64,000 nucleotides of DNA, taken from Diospyros lotus (taxonomy: Eukaryota; Streptophyta; Magnoliopsida; Ericales; Ebenaceae). Location of the stretch: contig NC_068343.1 in the NCBI RefSeq assembly GCF_014633365.1, positions 31,589,307 through 31,653,306 on the forward strand, read 5' to 3'. How positions within the stretch are numbered: position 1 is the stretch's first letter; every line of letters begins with the position of its first letter. The position numbers and the translations under genes were made by a program. This document shows positions 56,601 through 61,729 of this stretch, piece after piece. A model generated the notes under the pieces. It was given only the letters and a program-made list of their open reading frames with translations. It made no database searches and was not told the origin of the DNA.

Positions 56601-58318
56601 CAATGGCAATGATGTTTTTATATGGTTTTAAATTAATCTTAGCTCATCATGTCACTATTTCTATGGGATGTATTTTTATTAACTCACTGTTGTTGGGAAT
56701 GATCTGCAGGTATCCCAAGAATGCTGTTCCACCAAATATAGTGCCTTGTATCCTCCAATTTCTGATTACTTTCTGTCTACATATTACATTCTCAAGTTTG
56801 CTAATTAGATTTACTGGATATTCATAATGTGTGGAGCCTCTTTGTAGAAAACTTGAAATTCTCAAGTGTATAAATTGTTGATTCAGTTAAATCTTTTGTA
56901 ATTTTTGTAGAGCCATCAGCAAATTAATTGCAAAGAAGACAATTATAACTGAGTTGGATTGGTGAAGGCTCAAAACTTCTCAGTTAAAATCTTCATTTTG
57001 CCACTTGTCAGTGCTTTTTTATATTCTAGATTCTTAAAATTCATTCATTGGGTAGCTTGAGTTGAACCTCCACCATCTATCCAGAGAGTTGACTATACTA
57101 TTAGATCTTTGATGGAGTCATAAAATAAAAGAATACCTTATACAAAAAGGAGTCTAATCAACGGTATGTTTGTTGCATTACTTACCATCTGATTCTTTCA
57201 GAGGATGTCTAGAACTTATGGGGAGACCTACGGTTGCTGCAATGGTAATAGGACTTGCAGATATGACAAGGCTGTAGTATCTACTTCAATAATCTTCAAC
57301 TGTACTTGAAAAACCATTGAAGTAAAACTGAATTTTTTTTTTTTCCAGGACTGATATGAATTCTTATAATCAAGAAAATATCAATATTTAAGTTAAATCC
57401 TTGTTGCTGCATGGTTTTTGACCTCGCTACCTTTTATGTGTTCTCTTGCAATACGACTTGTGCCTTTGACTTCTTTGGACTCCTTTCAACCTGAATAGAA
57501 AGTTTGTGGGGGTAGTGATTATATTTTCCATATATATGAATCTACATGCATGAATATGTAGTTTATGTACCACCCTATTTCTCTATGTTAAATCTGTTTA
57601 TTGTGGCTACAAACCATGAATAAATTATTTAGTTTGGGATGTTCGAGCATGCTTATGAGATGCGTAGAGAAACTAATGAACCTTTATGAGTGTGCTTGAT
57701 GTTCGAGCATGCTTATGAGATGCGTAGAGAAACTAATGAACCTTTATGAGTGTGCTTTATCTAACGTTTAATGTAGTGCAGCATTTTGCAATATTGAGTC
57801 TTACCTGCAGCAAAATCACATTGGTGCTCTGGCTGGAATATTTTGCATTAGATTGTGACTCATTTGTGGGATGATTGTCTTTTTCTTAAATATGGCGGAT
57901 AGTCTCCTCTTTCTTTTTTATTATCTCTCTAGAATTGCCAATGTGATTTTATTGAGGCTTCTTTGAGAACTGCTTTTCATTTTGTTTGCACATCTTACTG
58001 TGTTGGATATTTTCCTAAGAGAACATTTTAGTTGAAATGGAGGGTTTCTGAAGTCATTGTTTTCTTGACTTAAAGTTTGCAGTCTTGAATATTGAACCTA
58101 AAACAGGGAATTACCATCCAACTATTTTCTTCAATGAGTTTTGGTTGCTTAGAGATAAGTTAATGCCGATAAATGACACAGTAGAGGAGTACCCACTGAA
58201 TCTTGAGGTGGGCCCAATAAGCATGACCAAGTGGCAGCTGTTTCTGCAGATTGATCAGTCATTCCAGATTCATCGTAATTATGGAAGCATGCTTGAGGGT
58301 GAGGCTGATGAGCTTAAG
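22610..58318 (+). CDS. CLPTM1: CLPTM1 homologue (cleft lip and palate transmembrane protein 1 family), first seven exons, 3' part beyond window
   Basis: Seven exons join in phase to 315 codons: 22610-22819, 24320-24466, 24657-24771, 24871-24965, 51083-51186, 56710-56747 and 58083-58318, all with GT-AG introns. The protein starts with an Ala/Gly/Gln-rich tail, then [20 protein letters not shown] (first membrane segment), then the long conserved luminal domain with [57 protein letters not shown] and [14 protein letters not shown]. This is the CLPTM1 family (PF05602). Plant members are about 590 residues, so the multi-pass C-terminal half lies outside. Animal CLPTM1 is an ER/Golgi membrane protein affecting receptor trafficking and its paralogue CLPTM1L has been linked to lipid scrambling; the plant role is not established. 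No stop or frameshift is seen in these exons, so the gene looks intact despite its transposon-filled introns. Confidence 0.95.
22820..24319 (+). other. CLPTM1: CLPTM1 intron 1
   Basis: A 1.5 kb intron (GT...TTGTTCAG). AT-rich, with T-rich tracts and no transposon recognised. No other gene seen. Confidence 0.8.
24320..24466 (+). CDS. CLPTM1: CLPTM1 exon 2
   Basis: 49 codons, [15 protein letters not shown] through [15 protein letters not shown] to NYYPSE, between TTCAG and GTACCA. Phase 0 on both sides. This is one of the best conserved parts of the family's luminal domain. Confidence 0.95.
24467..24656 (+). other. CLPTM1: CLPTM1 intron 2 with (TG)n and poly-T
   Basis: A 190 bp intron containing a (GT)10-11 run followed by a T tract at about 24582-24615, ending CTCTCAG. 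Confidence 0.85.
24657..24771 (+). CDS. CLPTM1: CLPTM1 exon 3
   Basis: 38 codons plus one base, [20 protein letters not shown] then [18 protein letters not shown], donor GTAAGA at 24772. The split codon with exon 4 gives proline (C|CT), as in the conserved THPV. Confidence 0.95.
24871..24965 (+). CDS. CLPTM1: CLPTM1 exon 4
   Basis: Two bases plus 31 codons, [20 protein letters not shown] then [11 protein letters not shown], acceptor ATCTCAG, donor GTTTGT at 24966. The basic RTDKRRSLL motif is typical of plant members. Confidence 0.9.
24966..26770 (+). other. First part of CLPTM1 intron 4, no transposon recognised
   Basis: About 1.8 kb of AT-rich intron. Open frames here (for example 25350-25622 minus) match nothing. 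The complete intron runs to 51082 (26.1 kb), almost all the rest of it inserted elements. Confidence 0.7.
26776..27126 (-). repeat. 3' LTR of the chimeric retrotransposon
   Basis: 351 bp, TGTCACAGCC...GGTACATGACA on the + strand. It matches the other LTR (29821-30171) except for about 12 substitutions and no length change. The 5 bp before it is TTGGG. Confidence 0.95.
27191..28507 (-). CDS. 438-residue ORF of the chimeric retroelement, with a Mei2-like fragment
   Basis: Uninterrupted ORF of 438 codons. Residues about 219-377 match the part of plant Mei2-like (AML) RNA-binding proteins just before and into the first [23 protein letters not shown]-like [20 protein letters not shown], the [13 protein letters not shown] segment, [14 protein letters not shown], and [20 protein letters not shown]. 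The last contains RNP2 (LFIRNI). The match stops at KLRS, so RNP1 and the rest of RRM1, RRM2 and the Mei2-specific RRM3 are missing, and no RNA binding is expected. Residues 1-218 (acidic and basic, with [20 protein letters not shown]) and the basic C-terminus ([13 protein letters not shown]) are not recognised; they may come from the element or from other captured genes. An open frame this long suggests recent capture or use as a product, but expression is unknown. Confidence 0.75.
   Translation of the reverse strand: MYQAPMPWPLTCPALEIYAMTDSLRMKQLKSPLQQKDAAFSVGYNRKSEEFGLNHEAQKRTLDPWVSKMCEEIGCVIREELQEFAKEYKYKFPTEFFDKPRRNVADDHSENSNKKRMDSDNHSVGVNPRKLKEEDIADVEEENVESELQKNSNERDEDVAELPTGADGLIVGEPQYNDRNYSIETSKLGYHDSVEPPSLSCQKLGVKMDGRIGTKDRNSVASSALGKPRSVESQMVKFFKLSDPGSHPIGAATSHYEEEEPFESLEGIEAQTIGKTFPNGNDVLSGVTDGVDYVPQSKAGDDTKDLDFFGSVGELDLGKNSFPSGLGDTKVFEGYPYCHSGGSISLIYGKHPHGEQPSRTLFIRNINNNVEDSKLRSTIPSSTQTESEVIEVNLVAPIEVLVQVMSMTILGNLRTKKKKPRRRKREKEIEQKMKVGVG
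27377..27853 (-). other. Captured Mei2-like (AML) gene segment
   Basis: This is the part of the ORF that aligns to Mei2-like genes. It has no introns although the host genes are intron-rich, as expected if a spliced transcript was copied by reverse transcription along with the element RNA. The parent gene is not in this window. Confidence 0.7.
28508..29806 (-). other. Untranslated leader of the chimeric retroelement
   Basis: 1.3 kb between the primer binding site and the ORF start on the minus strand. GC is higher than in the surrounding intron, and several short frames are present, none recognised. It could hold packaging signals or further captured sequence. Confidence 0.5.
29821..30171 (-). 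promoter_or_regulatory. 5' LTR (promoter LTR) of the chimeric retroelement
   Basis: 351 bp. On the minus strand it has a TATA box, GGCTATATAAGGC (TATATAA at + coordinates 30028-30034). A transcript starting there would run leftward, antisense to CLPTM1, through the 438-codon ORF. Confidence 0.85.
30603..31354 (+). mobile_element. Gypsy-type LTR fragment, interrupted by a Copia insertion
   Basis: From TGTCATGACCTGG (30603) the sequence resembles a Ty3/gypsy LTR that is split by the Copia element at 31355-36780 and resumes for some 30-50 bp at 36781. It is followed by a primer-site-like TGGTTTCAGAGCTCG (36836-36850) and then gypsy gag. The left border is inferred from the TGTCATGACC start and no target duplication was checked. 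Confidence 0.45.
31355..31846 (+). repeat. 5' LTR of the Copia element, with a 21-mer minisatellite
   Basis: 492 bp, TGTTGGGAGGCCGAG...GATTTCTTCA. Its first half (31362-31612) is a degenerate repeat of about 21 bp (GCCGAGCTGATGGAAGGCCGA-like, with GAGCTAATGAGGC variants). It is 84 bp (four units) longer than the 3' LTR. The rest matches the other LTR closely. Confidence 0.93.
31934..33130 (+). pseudogene. Copia gag and start of protease
   Basis: The frame from ATG 31934 ([10 protein letters not shown]) encodes the Copia gag domain ([32 protein letters not shown]), has an in-frame TGA at 32360-32362, and continues with [18 protein letters not shown] and a CCHC zinc knuckle ([16 protein letters not shown]2CX4HX4C) near 32740-32780. 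The protease motif reads VDMGASDH near 33034 where DSGAS(D/E)H is expected, so the catalytic Asp is kept but the active-site Ser/Thr is lost. The frame ends at 33130 with a frame change. Confidence 0.9.
33131..34454 (+). pseudogene. Copia integrase region
   Basis: After a degraded stretch (33131-33356) with [13 protein letters not shown], the open frame 33357-34454 has the HHCC zinc finger (LWHNHLGH...[10 protein letters not shown]), and the DDE core: [17 protein letters not shown] and [11 protein letters not shown], followed by [10 protein letters not shown] and a [20 protein letters not shown] segment. The catalytic D, D and E are present. It ends by frameshift in the hydrophilic linker to reverse transcriptase. 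Confidence 0.92.
34455..36273 (+). pseudogene. Copia reverse transcriptase and RNase H
   Basis: Three open stretches in two frames: 34883-35176 ([32 protein letters not shown]), 35173-35550 ([14 protein letters not shown] and the catalytic [11 protein letters not shown]) and 35590-36273, the latter split by a TAA near 35878 ([20 protein letters not shown], then RNase H with [24 protein letters not shown]). A frameshift near 35160 breaks [11 protein letters not shown], and there is a TGA at 34868-34870 and a TAA at 35548-35550. The catalytic sites are kept but the polyprotein is broken. Confidence 0.92.
36373..36780 (+). repeat. 3' LTR of the Copia element
   Basis: 408 bp with the same ends as the 5' LTR (TGTTGGGAGGCC...TTTCTTCA) but four fewer 21 bp units in the GAGCTGATGG repeat block (36380-36550). 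Confidence 0.93.
36781..38297 (+). pseudogene. Ty3/gypsy gag and protease fragment
   Basis: After the LTR remnant and primer-site-like TGGTTTCAGAGC, gag fragments follow in the + direction: 36868-37194 (coiled-coil-like N-terminus), [18 protein letters not shown] (about 37350-37400), [14 protein letters not shown] (37497-37694, retrotransposon gag domain), a CCHC-type knuckle [14 protein letters not shown] (about 37970-38020) and an aspartic protease start [12 protein letters not shown] (about 38195-38235). Stops and frame changes are frequent. At about 38297 it runs abruptly into a Copia element on the other strand; the rest of pol is missing. Confidence 0.85.
38298..39321 (-). pseudogene. 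Integrase ORF of the truncated Copia
   Basis: A long open frame with the integrase zinc finger and DDE core. It includes a 24 bp tandem duplication (39064-39111 region) that repeats LRELSKQG. The frame continues to 38092 only because it reads antisense through the gypsy fragment; those last 70 or so residues are not Copia. Confidence 0.88.
39322..39760 (-). pseudogene. Copia zinc knuckle and protease segment
   Basis: Frame 39197-39760 has a basic start, the knuckle [14 protein letters not shown] (CX2CX4HX4C is degenerate, the His being replaced by Tyr), and a protease with [11 protein letters not shown] and the later [15 protein letters not shown] and [14 protein letters not shown] segments, then [17 protein letters not shown]. 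Confidence 0.85.
39845..40502 (-). pseudogene. Copia gag of the truncated element
   Basis: Two overlapping frames (40068-40502 and 39845-40207) together cover gag: [20 protein letters not shown], then [19 protein letters not shown] and [17 protein letters not shown] frameshift lies near 40200-40230. Confidence 0.85.
40478..41020 (-). repeat. 5' LTR of the truncated Copia (right border approximate)
   Basis: The sequence next to the primer site begins TGTTGAATAACC on the + strand (CAACA end of the LTR on the minus strand) and has the look of a Copia LTR with ACACACAC and a promoter-like part. The far end (about 41020, TTTTACA) is only a guess; no target duplication found. Confidence 0.45.
41021..41940. 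other. Unassigned transposon-derived DNA
   Basis: No recognisable protein. A short + strand frame at 41526-41708 and a stretch at 41095-41240 might be old gag N-terminal sequence, but nothing diagnostic remains. Confidence 0.3.
41941..42898 (-). pseudogene. RTE-type LINE reverse transcriptase fragment
   Basis: On the minus strand the pieces follow the RTE order: [18 protein letters not shown] (about 42880-42825), [23 protein letters not shown] and DVYHQAETS (42770-42650), an ADD-box relic [11 protein letters not shown] (about 42620), then MECKFSKN and [14 protein letters not shown] (42123-41941). Many stops. It is cut at 42899 by the next Copia. Confidence 0.75.
42899..43640 (-). pseudogene. 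Copia RNase H and reverse transcriptase C-terminal part
   Basis: Minus-strand remnants: a VVQTPRDLLLD-like to RNase H region, [15 protein letters not shown] segment (about 43080-43040), WLKQLL-like residues and [18 protein letters not shown] at the end. Broken by stops. Confidence 0.7.
43642..44700 (-). pseudogene. Copia reverse transcriptase N-terminal part and linker
   Basis: Frame 43642-43995 has [36 protein letters not shown] and [11 protein letters not shown]; the catalytic YVDD is changed to YVND. Upstream, 44167-44687 has the variable Pro/Ser-rich linker between integrase and reverse transcriptase, with [20 protein letters not shown] at its end. Confidence 0.85.
44701..45888 (-). pseudogene. 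Copia protease and integrase
   Basis: Frame 45199-45888 has the protease [12 protein letters not shown] (catalytic DSGA intact), [16 protein letters not shown], the HHCC finger ([11 protein letters not shown]...[10 protein letters not shown]) and the start of the integrase core ([10 protein letters not shown]). Frame 44737-44961 has the end of integrase ([22 protein letters not shown]). Stops and frameshifts in between (about 44960-45200). Confidence 0.88.
45889..46899 (-). pseudogene. Copia gag, 3' part of Cassandra insertion side
   Basis: Frames 46104-46388, 46364-46627 and 46561-46809 cover gag: [49 protein letters not shown] and a knuckle relic [14 protein letters not shown]. Gag was split by Cassandra at 46900. 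Confidence 0.82.
46950..47026 (-). other. 5S rRNA-like region in Cassandra left LTR
   Basis: The minus strand reads AACTCCCGAGTTAAGTGTGC, then GATGGGTGATCCC and TGAGAAGTTC. These correspond to the A box, intermediate element and C box of the 5S rRNA internal promoter (AGTTAAGCGTGC, GATGGGTGACC, TGGGAAGTCC), with several changes. Not a real 5S gene; flanks lack the 5S ends. Confidence 0.85.
47355..47430 (-). other. 5S rRNA-like region in Cassandra right LTR
   Basis: The minus strand reads GGGTTAAGCATGCTTAAGC, GATGGGTGACCC and TTGGGAAGTTC, closer to the 5S consensus than the left LTR copy. By element direction this is the 5' LTR, which would supply the RNA polymerase III-like promoter. Confidence 0.85.
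47526..47885 (-). pseudogene. Copia leader and gag N-terminus, 5' of the Cassandra insertion
   Basis: From the primer site (47874-47885) the minus strand runs through a leader and then [16 protein letters not shown] before the Cassandra target site GCTAC; the reading resumes on the other side as [12 protein letters not shown]. So the small element landed within gag. Confidence 0.7.
47886..48056 (-). repeat. 5' LTR of the Copia in the LINE
   Basis: 171 bp, TGTTAGAATTATTAG... to ...TAATTATTTTCACA on the minus strand, next to the primer site. No matching 3' LTR remains at the left end near 42899. Confidence 0.8.
48057..48950 (-). pseudogene. RTE-type LINE endonuclease fragment
   Basis: Minus-strand pieces match the endonuclease of plant RTE LINEs: [60 protein letters not shown] (LNGHVG...GVHGGFGFG region), [20 protein letters not shown] and CRII-type remnants, then [11 protein letters not shown]. 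Many stops. It is the upstream part of the LINE whose reverse transcriptase part is at 41941-42898; the Copia at 42899-48056 lies between, and the middle of the LINE is missing. Confidence 0.75.
48951..49760 (-). pseudogene. L1-type LINE reverse transcriptase fragment
   Basis: Frames 49139-49393 and 48951-49142 on the minus strand read [20 protein letters not shown] (L1: LIPKK...PISL), then [19 protein letters not shown] and [13 protein letters not shown] (L1: RQILDxVLIANE...KLDxEKAYDHV). Upstream remnants include [13 protein letters not shown] (49390-49430) and [15 protein letters not shown] (about 49570). Stops and a substitution of the catalytic-region residues show decay. Confidence 0.72.
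49761..49998. other. Short unassigned stretch before the hAT element
   Basis: No recognisable gene or repeat. It contains the hAT target site at its right end. Confidence 0.5.
50190..50411 (-). pseudogene. Captured TIR domain N-terminus (TIR-NBS-LRR gene fragment)
   Basis: On the minus strand an ATG at 50411 opens [13 protein letters not shown], a Ser-rich stretch, then [15 protein letters not shown], matching the YDVFLSFRGEDT start of plant TIR domains. A one-frame shift is needed to read on into [13 protein letters not shown] (normally FTDHLYxAL). The conserved first beta strand and helix are there, then the fragment ends. A segment of about 75 bp is repeated in tandem (50160-50236 against 50237-50315), giving a second [14 protein letters not shown]. 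So the copy is broken and incomplete (the TIR catalytic Glu, NB-ARC and LRR parts are missing). It cannot act as a receptor. Confidence 0.7.
50412..50660 (-). other. Probable captured 5' UTR of the TIR gene
   Basis: Minus-strand DNA upstream of the captured ATG is pyrimidine-rich (CTCTCCCCTCTCCCCCCTCC-like), as in plant 5' leaders. The 138-codon frame 50181-50597 extends through it but is probably not coding. Confidence 0.45.
51083..51186 (+). CDS. CLPTM1: CLPTM1 exon 5
   Basis: 34 codons plus two bases, [17 protein letters not shown] then [17 protein letters not shown], acceptor ATTCAG, donor GTACAT at 51187. The split codon AG|G gives Arg. It begins 26.1 kb after exon 4 but keeps phase and family match. 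Confidence 0.95.
51369..51748 (-). mobile_element. Solo LTR in CLPTM1 intron 5
   Basis: 380 bp, TGTCATGTTCC...GGTCTTGACA, with perfect target duplication GGAGG (51364-51368 and 51749-51753). Ends resemble those of the chimeric retroelement LTR (TGTCA...TGACA), and the minus strand has a TATA-like CTATAAATAG (about 51625-51634). It probably arose by LTR-LTR recombination of a full element. Confidence 0.85.
51754..52859. other. Intron 5 sequence, no gene recognised
   Basis: Contains a C-run and A-run (51890-51935) and AT-rich DNA. Poly-Gly open frames on the minus strand are translations of the C-run. Nothing else recognised. Confidence 0.6.
53538..54024 (-). mobile_element. Solo LTR inserted in the hAT transposase relic
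   Basis: 487 bp, TGTCGTGAACC...GGGTCATGACA, flanked by TCTGG (53533-53537) and TATGG (54025-54029), a 4/5 duplication. The transposase reading joins across it (HLATH into PDYVSS). A minus-strand TATA box (TTATATAAGC, about 53742-53751) suggests its direction. It holds a (GA)18 run. Confidence 0.8.
53661..53696. repeat. (GA)n microsatellite
   Basis: About 18 GA units in the solo LTR. Confidence 0.95.
54548..54804. other. AT-rich intron 5 sequence
   Basis: Very AT-rich (TATATAT runs), no gene recognised. Confidence 0.6.
54805..55020. repeat. 96 bp tandem repeat, about 2.2 copies
   Basis: AAGCAGAAATTGGCAGATAA at 54805 recurs at 54901 and, truncated, at 54997, so the period is 96 bp. Because 96 is divisible by three, the minus strand stays open as a Cys-rich 32-residue repeat ([24 protein letters not shown]). 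No known protein matches; coding is doubtful. Confidence 0.85.
55021..56709 (+). other. Rest of CLPTM1 intron 5
   Basis: No gene recognised. 55330-55560 is locally GC-richer with a C-run. 55690-55760 has a TATA-like TCTATATAAATCC and may be LTR-derived, but no borders were found. The intron ends TGATCTGCAG. Confidence 0.5.
56710..56747 (+). CDS. CLPTM1: CLPTM1 exon 6 (38 bp micro-exon)
   Basis: One base, twelve codons and one base: [12 protein letters not shown] between CTGCAG and GTATCC. It completes R (AG|G) from exon 5 and starts F (T|TC) of exon 7. Residues match the conserved YPxNxVPPNIxP of plant CLPTM1. Confidence 0.92.
56748..58082 (+). other. CLPTM1: CLPTM1 intron 6
   Basis: 1335 bp, GTATCC...TTTGCAG. 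No transposon recognised; it contains a perfect 60 bp tandem duplication (57639-57758). Confidence 0.8.
57639..57758. repeat. Perfect 60 bp tandem duplication
   Basis: GATGTTCGAGCATGCTTATG starts at 57639 and again at 57699, and the two 60 bp units appear identical. Very recent, or an assembly artefact. Confidence 0.95.
58083..58318 (+). CDS. CLPTM1: CLPTM1 exon 7
   Basis: Two bases plus 78 codons, [59 protein letters not shown], then [12 protein letters not shown], donor GTACCA at 58319. The next expected exon (starting RVFLEGNP in homologues) was not found before 64000, so intron 7 is over 5.6 kb. Confidence 0.95.
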
Positions 58319-58397
58319 GTACCATCTTTCCCCTTCTGATAATTGTAGAAGAAACATTGGGTAGAAATATCTTTTGCATGTCTAGTGAATATATAAT

Positions 58398-59366
58398 GGT
58401 AAATTTCACACACCACCCTTGAGGTTTGCCTAAATTACACCAACCACCCCTATGTTTTTAAAAATGTGCTCACCTTCTTTCTTGATAATAAATAGAGTAA
58501 ATTGACCATTTCCCCCCTTATCTAAACCATTTTTCTCTCTTTTCTCTCTCTTCTTTCTCTCATCTCTTGCATGCCAGCTACTGCCTTTAGTTGGCAACTT
58601 TCTCTTCCTCTGTCTTCTCCCTCTTTCTTGCAGAAACCTCCTTTGATTGGGGCTGTAACAGTGGCAGGGGGTTTTCTGTCGAAAACCCCTTTGCCGCCAC
58701 TGATAAGGAGTTCTTCCTTATCGATGGTTAGAAAACCCCATTGCGATCCAAATGGGGTTTCTTCCCCCCCCCCCCCCCCCCCGGCAATCCAAATGGGTCT
58801 TCATGATGTGGTCATTAGAGATTTTCGCATCAGGCATCGATGGTGGAGATGGTATCACAATCTTGCATCCATAACTCTCTCTCTCTGTTTCTTTGTGTTT
58901 TAGGTTCGAAGGTGAAGCAGATCAGATTTGTGTTCGAGGAACCCAACACAGAAAGCTGGGTCCTTCAAACCTAGATTCATTATCTCTGTCTTTCTGATTT
59001 AATCTCTCTCTCTCTCTCTCTCTATTTCTAGGTTTTAAGAACACCTTGATTGATTGGTTTTATATTTGTACCCAGATTCAATCTCTCTCTCTGTCTCTCT
59101 CCACCCTCAAATCAATCTGGGTTCTTCGAGGATTTTTTCAAGGTTCATTACCCAAGTGGTCGACGATCCACCACCAGTACCTTTTTTTGTTCTTGTTTTT
59201 TTTAACTACAGGGGCATTTTGGGGTTTTTAATAAAATTAAGCCCTGTTACTTAACAACAGGGGGTATGTGATGCACAGTAACTAACCTGAAGGGCGGTTG
59301 GTGGCATTTTGAAAAACACAGGGTGGTCGGTACAATAAAGGCAAACTTGATCTGTGAAATTTACCC
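58398..59366. mobile_element. MULE-like non-autonomous DNA transposon
   Basis: Long imperfect terminal inverted repeats: GGTAAATTTCACACACCACC with GAGGTTTGCCT at the left and the inverse (AGGCAAACTTGATC, TGTGAAATTTACC) at the right, about 50 bp. Flanks AATATATAAT (58388-58397) and AATACATATT (59367-59376) match at 8 of 10, fitting a 9-10 bp MULE target duplication. The interior has C-run, CT-rich tracts and unrecognised short frames (58571-58903). It could be a Pack-MULE; no parent gene recognised. Confidence 0.65.
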
Positions 59367-59376
59367 AATACATATT

Positions 59377-60539
59377 GATTTTCAAACAAAATCCTTATGT
59401 CTCCTTAAAAATTAAAATGACCTCATTCAGTCTATGAGGCTGTAAATACTAATGATGTATGGCATGAATATTATGAATAATCATGTACATAGAAGTTACT
59501 TTGAGTGGTATTGTAAGAGACCAATTATGACCAATTTTAAAGAGATATTTTCCCTTCGGATGAGTCAAATTTTGGGAGATGATATGGATGCAAATTGGTA
59601 AGGAACTGTGTATTGGGTCGTGCATGGGCCCAAAGTATTTAAAAGATGCATGTTGGACTTTAGATATAACCAAAATGTTTAAAAGGTCTACATTGGGCTA
59701 TCCAAAAACAAAAAAAAAGAGAGATGTGGCTTAGGCCTATATGGGCATACAATATTTCAAAAGCAGGTTGGGCTATATTTGGGAACTGAATGGTGGAGAA
59801 ACATGAGTAGATGAATTGGTTTTAAGGATCACTAAGAAACTTTGAATTTTCCTTAAGAAAAATGGACTTTGAGTTCAAGGGAGATATGGGATTCTTTTAG
59901 GCTAATTATAACCAAAATTAGAAAGGGAAGACCATGGGCTTTTAGCCAATAGAGGAGGCTAAAATTAGGAGAGAGTTTGAAAGTTGAAATGGGCTAAAAT
60001 GGGCCCAATTGCTAGTCCCAAAGCAAAGGAGTATGCCTTCCCATTTCCAACTGGTGCACCTTATTGTTTTTTTAGGCCAAGTTCTCTATTAAAGGATGGA
60101 ATTTTGAGGTATAATTTTATGGAAAGTATTGAAAAGGAGAGATGCTAGATCCCTAAAATAGGTGATCTAGATGTGGACTTTGCTAGGAGGTAGTCATGTC
60201 TACTTACTTTCAATTAAAATGGATTAATTTGTTAGTCCAAAAATTGTGTTCTATGCTTAAAAAGCTAGAGAAGTCGAGCTTCAATGCCACAAATGGTTCT
60301 TAATTTGGAATTTCTTGAAAGAAGATATTTTGCCAAATTATAAGATGTGGTTAACTACAGCCTTCAAATTGAGAACCACTACATTTCAGTTGCCTTTATT
60401 TGCCTAAACTTATGAAATTTCTCCACTAAAAGTTTTAGGCATGTTGTTGACATAAAGAGCAAAAGGTGGACACAAATTTGGGATAAATTTTGTATTTGGA
60501 GCTTGGAGTAATAAATCCCAAACTTACCTATTGTCACAA
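59377..60539. other. Intron 7 sequence without recognised gene
   Basis: AT-rich with repeats of words like GGGCTA and CCAAAATT, suggestive of an old LTR, but no borders found. Confidence 0.4.
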
Positions 60540-61340
60540 CCTGTGAGTCCCTAGTGCTAATAGGGATCTAGTGTGTTTTGAGGGTGATCTCCTTCCTCCT
60601 TGCTTAATGGGGCCAATACTGCTTGCTTAATGCATCTATGATAACATTTGTCTCACTCGACGTGCACTAAGATCATAGTCAAACTCAACTAGGAAGTCTT
60701 GTCATCATACTTGATTTAAAATCAACTTTTTTTTTAGTCTAAAAGTAGCTAGAATCCAATGAAGAATGAACATGGCGTCAAGGCACAAGGACAAACGACT
60801 CGGGACATGACACAACATTAAAATGATCCTTTTTTTTTAATATCTTTAAAGTGTACATAAAGGGAAGAGCATGGTTGATGCATGCCCCCTCCCATGTTAT
60901 TTTTCAAAAAAATTAACTGACACGTATCTTTGGCATGTCTTGAATGTCAAGCATGTTTGTGACATTGACATGACAACCCCTAGGAAGTCTTCACTCTTCT
61001 TAGTTAATACCTATATTGTTTGTCATGATTTTGAAGTGGGATCCTAGCTAGTAGTGCCTTGACTTTCGAAGACAAAAAAATGCAATCATTTCTTTCTCTT
61101 GCATTGCATAGTGCCTCTCCACCTCATTGAGCTTTTGGTTCTCATAGGCAACATGTGTCCTTGCATCATCACCCCACCAATAGCAAACTCAAAGACGTGA
61201 ATTCATACCTCAAAGAGGTTGGTTTAGTTGGGTAATGTTAGGAGTTGGCTCCTCTTTGATGGAAACTTTCGACCCTTCAAGTGAAGCTTGACGTGCTTTA
61301 GACCACTCCCATCTCTTTGACTTCTTCATGAGATCACTGA
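60540..61340 (-). pseudogene. Gypsy RNase H fragment
   Basis: Minus strand: a TKVAELxYM...GLANFYEHLG tail, then HVAYENQKLNEVERHYAMQE (about 61190-61130), KEMIAFFCLRKSRHY, LGSHFKIMTNNI and FLVEFDYDL, DALSKQ near 60640. This matches gypsy RNase H (FxSRKLNxxExRYxxxEKE...LLGxxFxxxTDN...ADALSR). Highly decayed. Confidence 0.7.
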
Positions 61341-61729
61341 TAGTGTTAATTTAGCTAAGTAGCCCAAGATGTTCATAAAAGTTAGCAAGCCCATACAACA
61401 TAGCTCCGCTACCTTTGTCATGGCTGCATAGTCTCTGATGGCCTTTTATTGCCCTTATCCATCCTATTGTGGGATGGGGGATTTTTTTTTTTTTTTTTTC
61501 TTTTTGGGCGGGGTGGTGGGGGGTTGCCTTCAATGACATGCCCAAGAAAGTGGACCTCTTTGTAGGAAAATGGACATTTCTCCTTTTCCATAGATAACTT
61601 GTTAACTCACAACACTTTGAAGATCACTCGAAGGTGTCCCTTGTGCTCTTACATGAGCATAGCTCCGTTACCTTCGTGAGGGCCTCCTAGTCTTGAATGG
61701 CCTTTATGTTGCCCTCATTTATTTAAGAG
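61341..61729 (-). pseudogene. Gypsy reverse transcriptase thumb/connection, duplicated segment
   Basis: Minus strand: LSMEKEKCPFSYKEVHFLGH and KAIRDYAAMTKVAEL, then GLANFYEHLG. The same kind of segment (NKLYEKAERCSFSK, CTFLDMS, KAIQDxEALTKVTEL) occurs at 62347-62480 with 61650-61729, so a piece of about 230-300 bp is repeated in tandem. A poly-T/G-rich stretch (61482-61520) lies in between. Confidence 0.6.
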
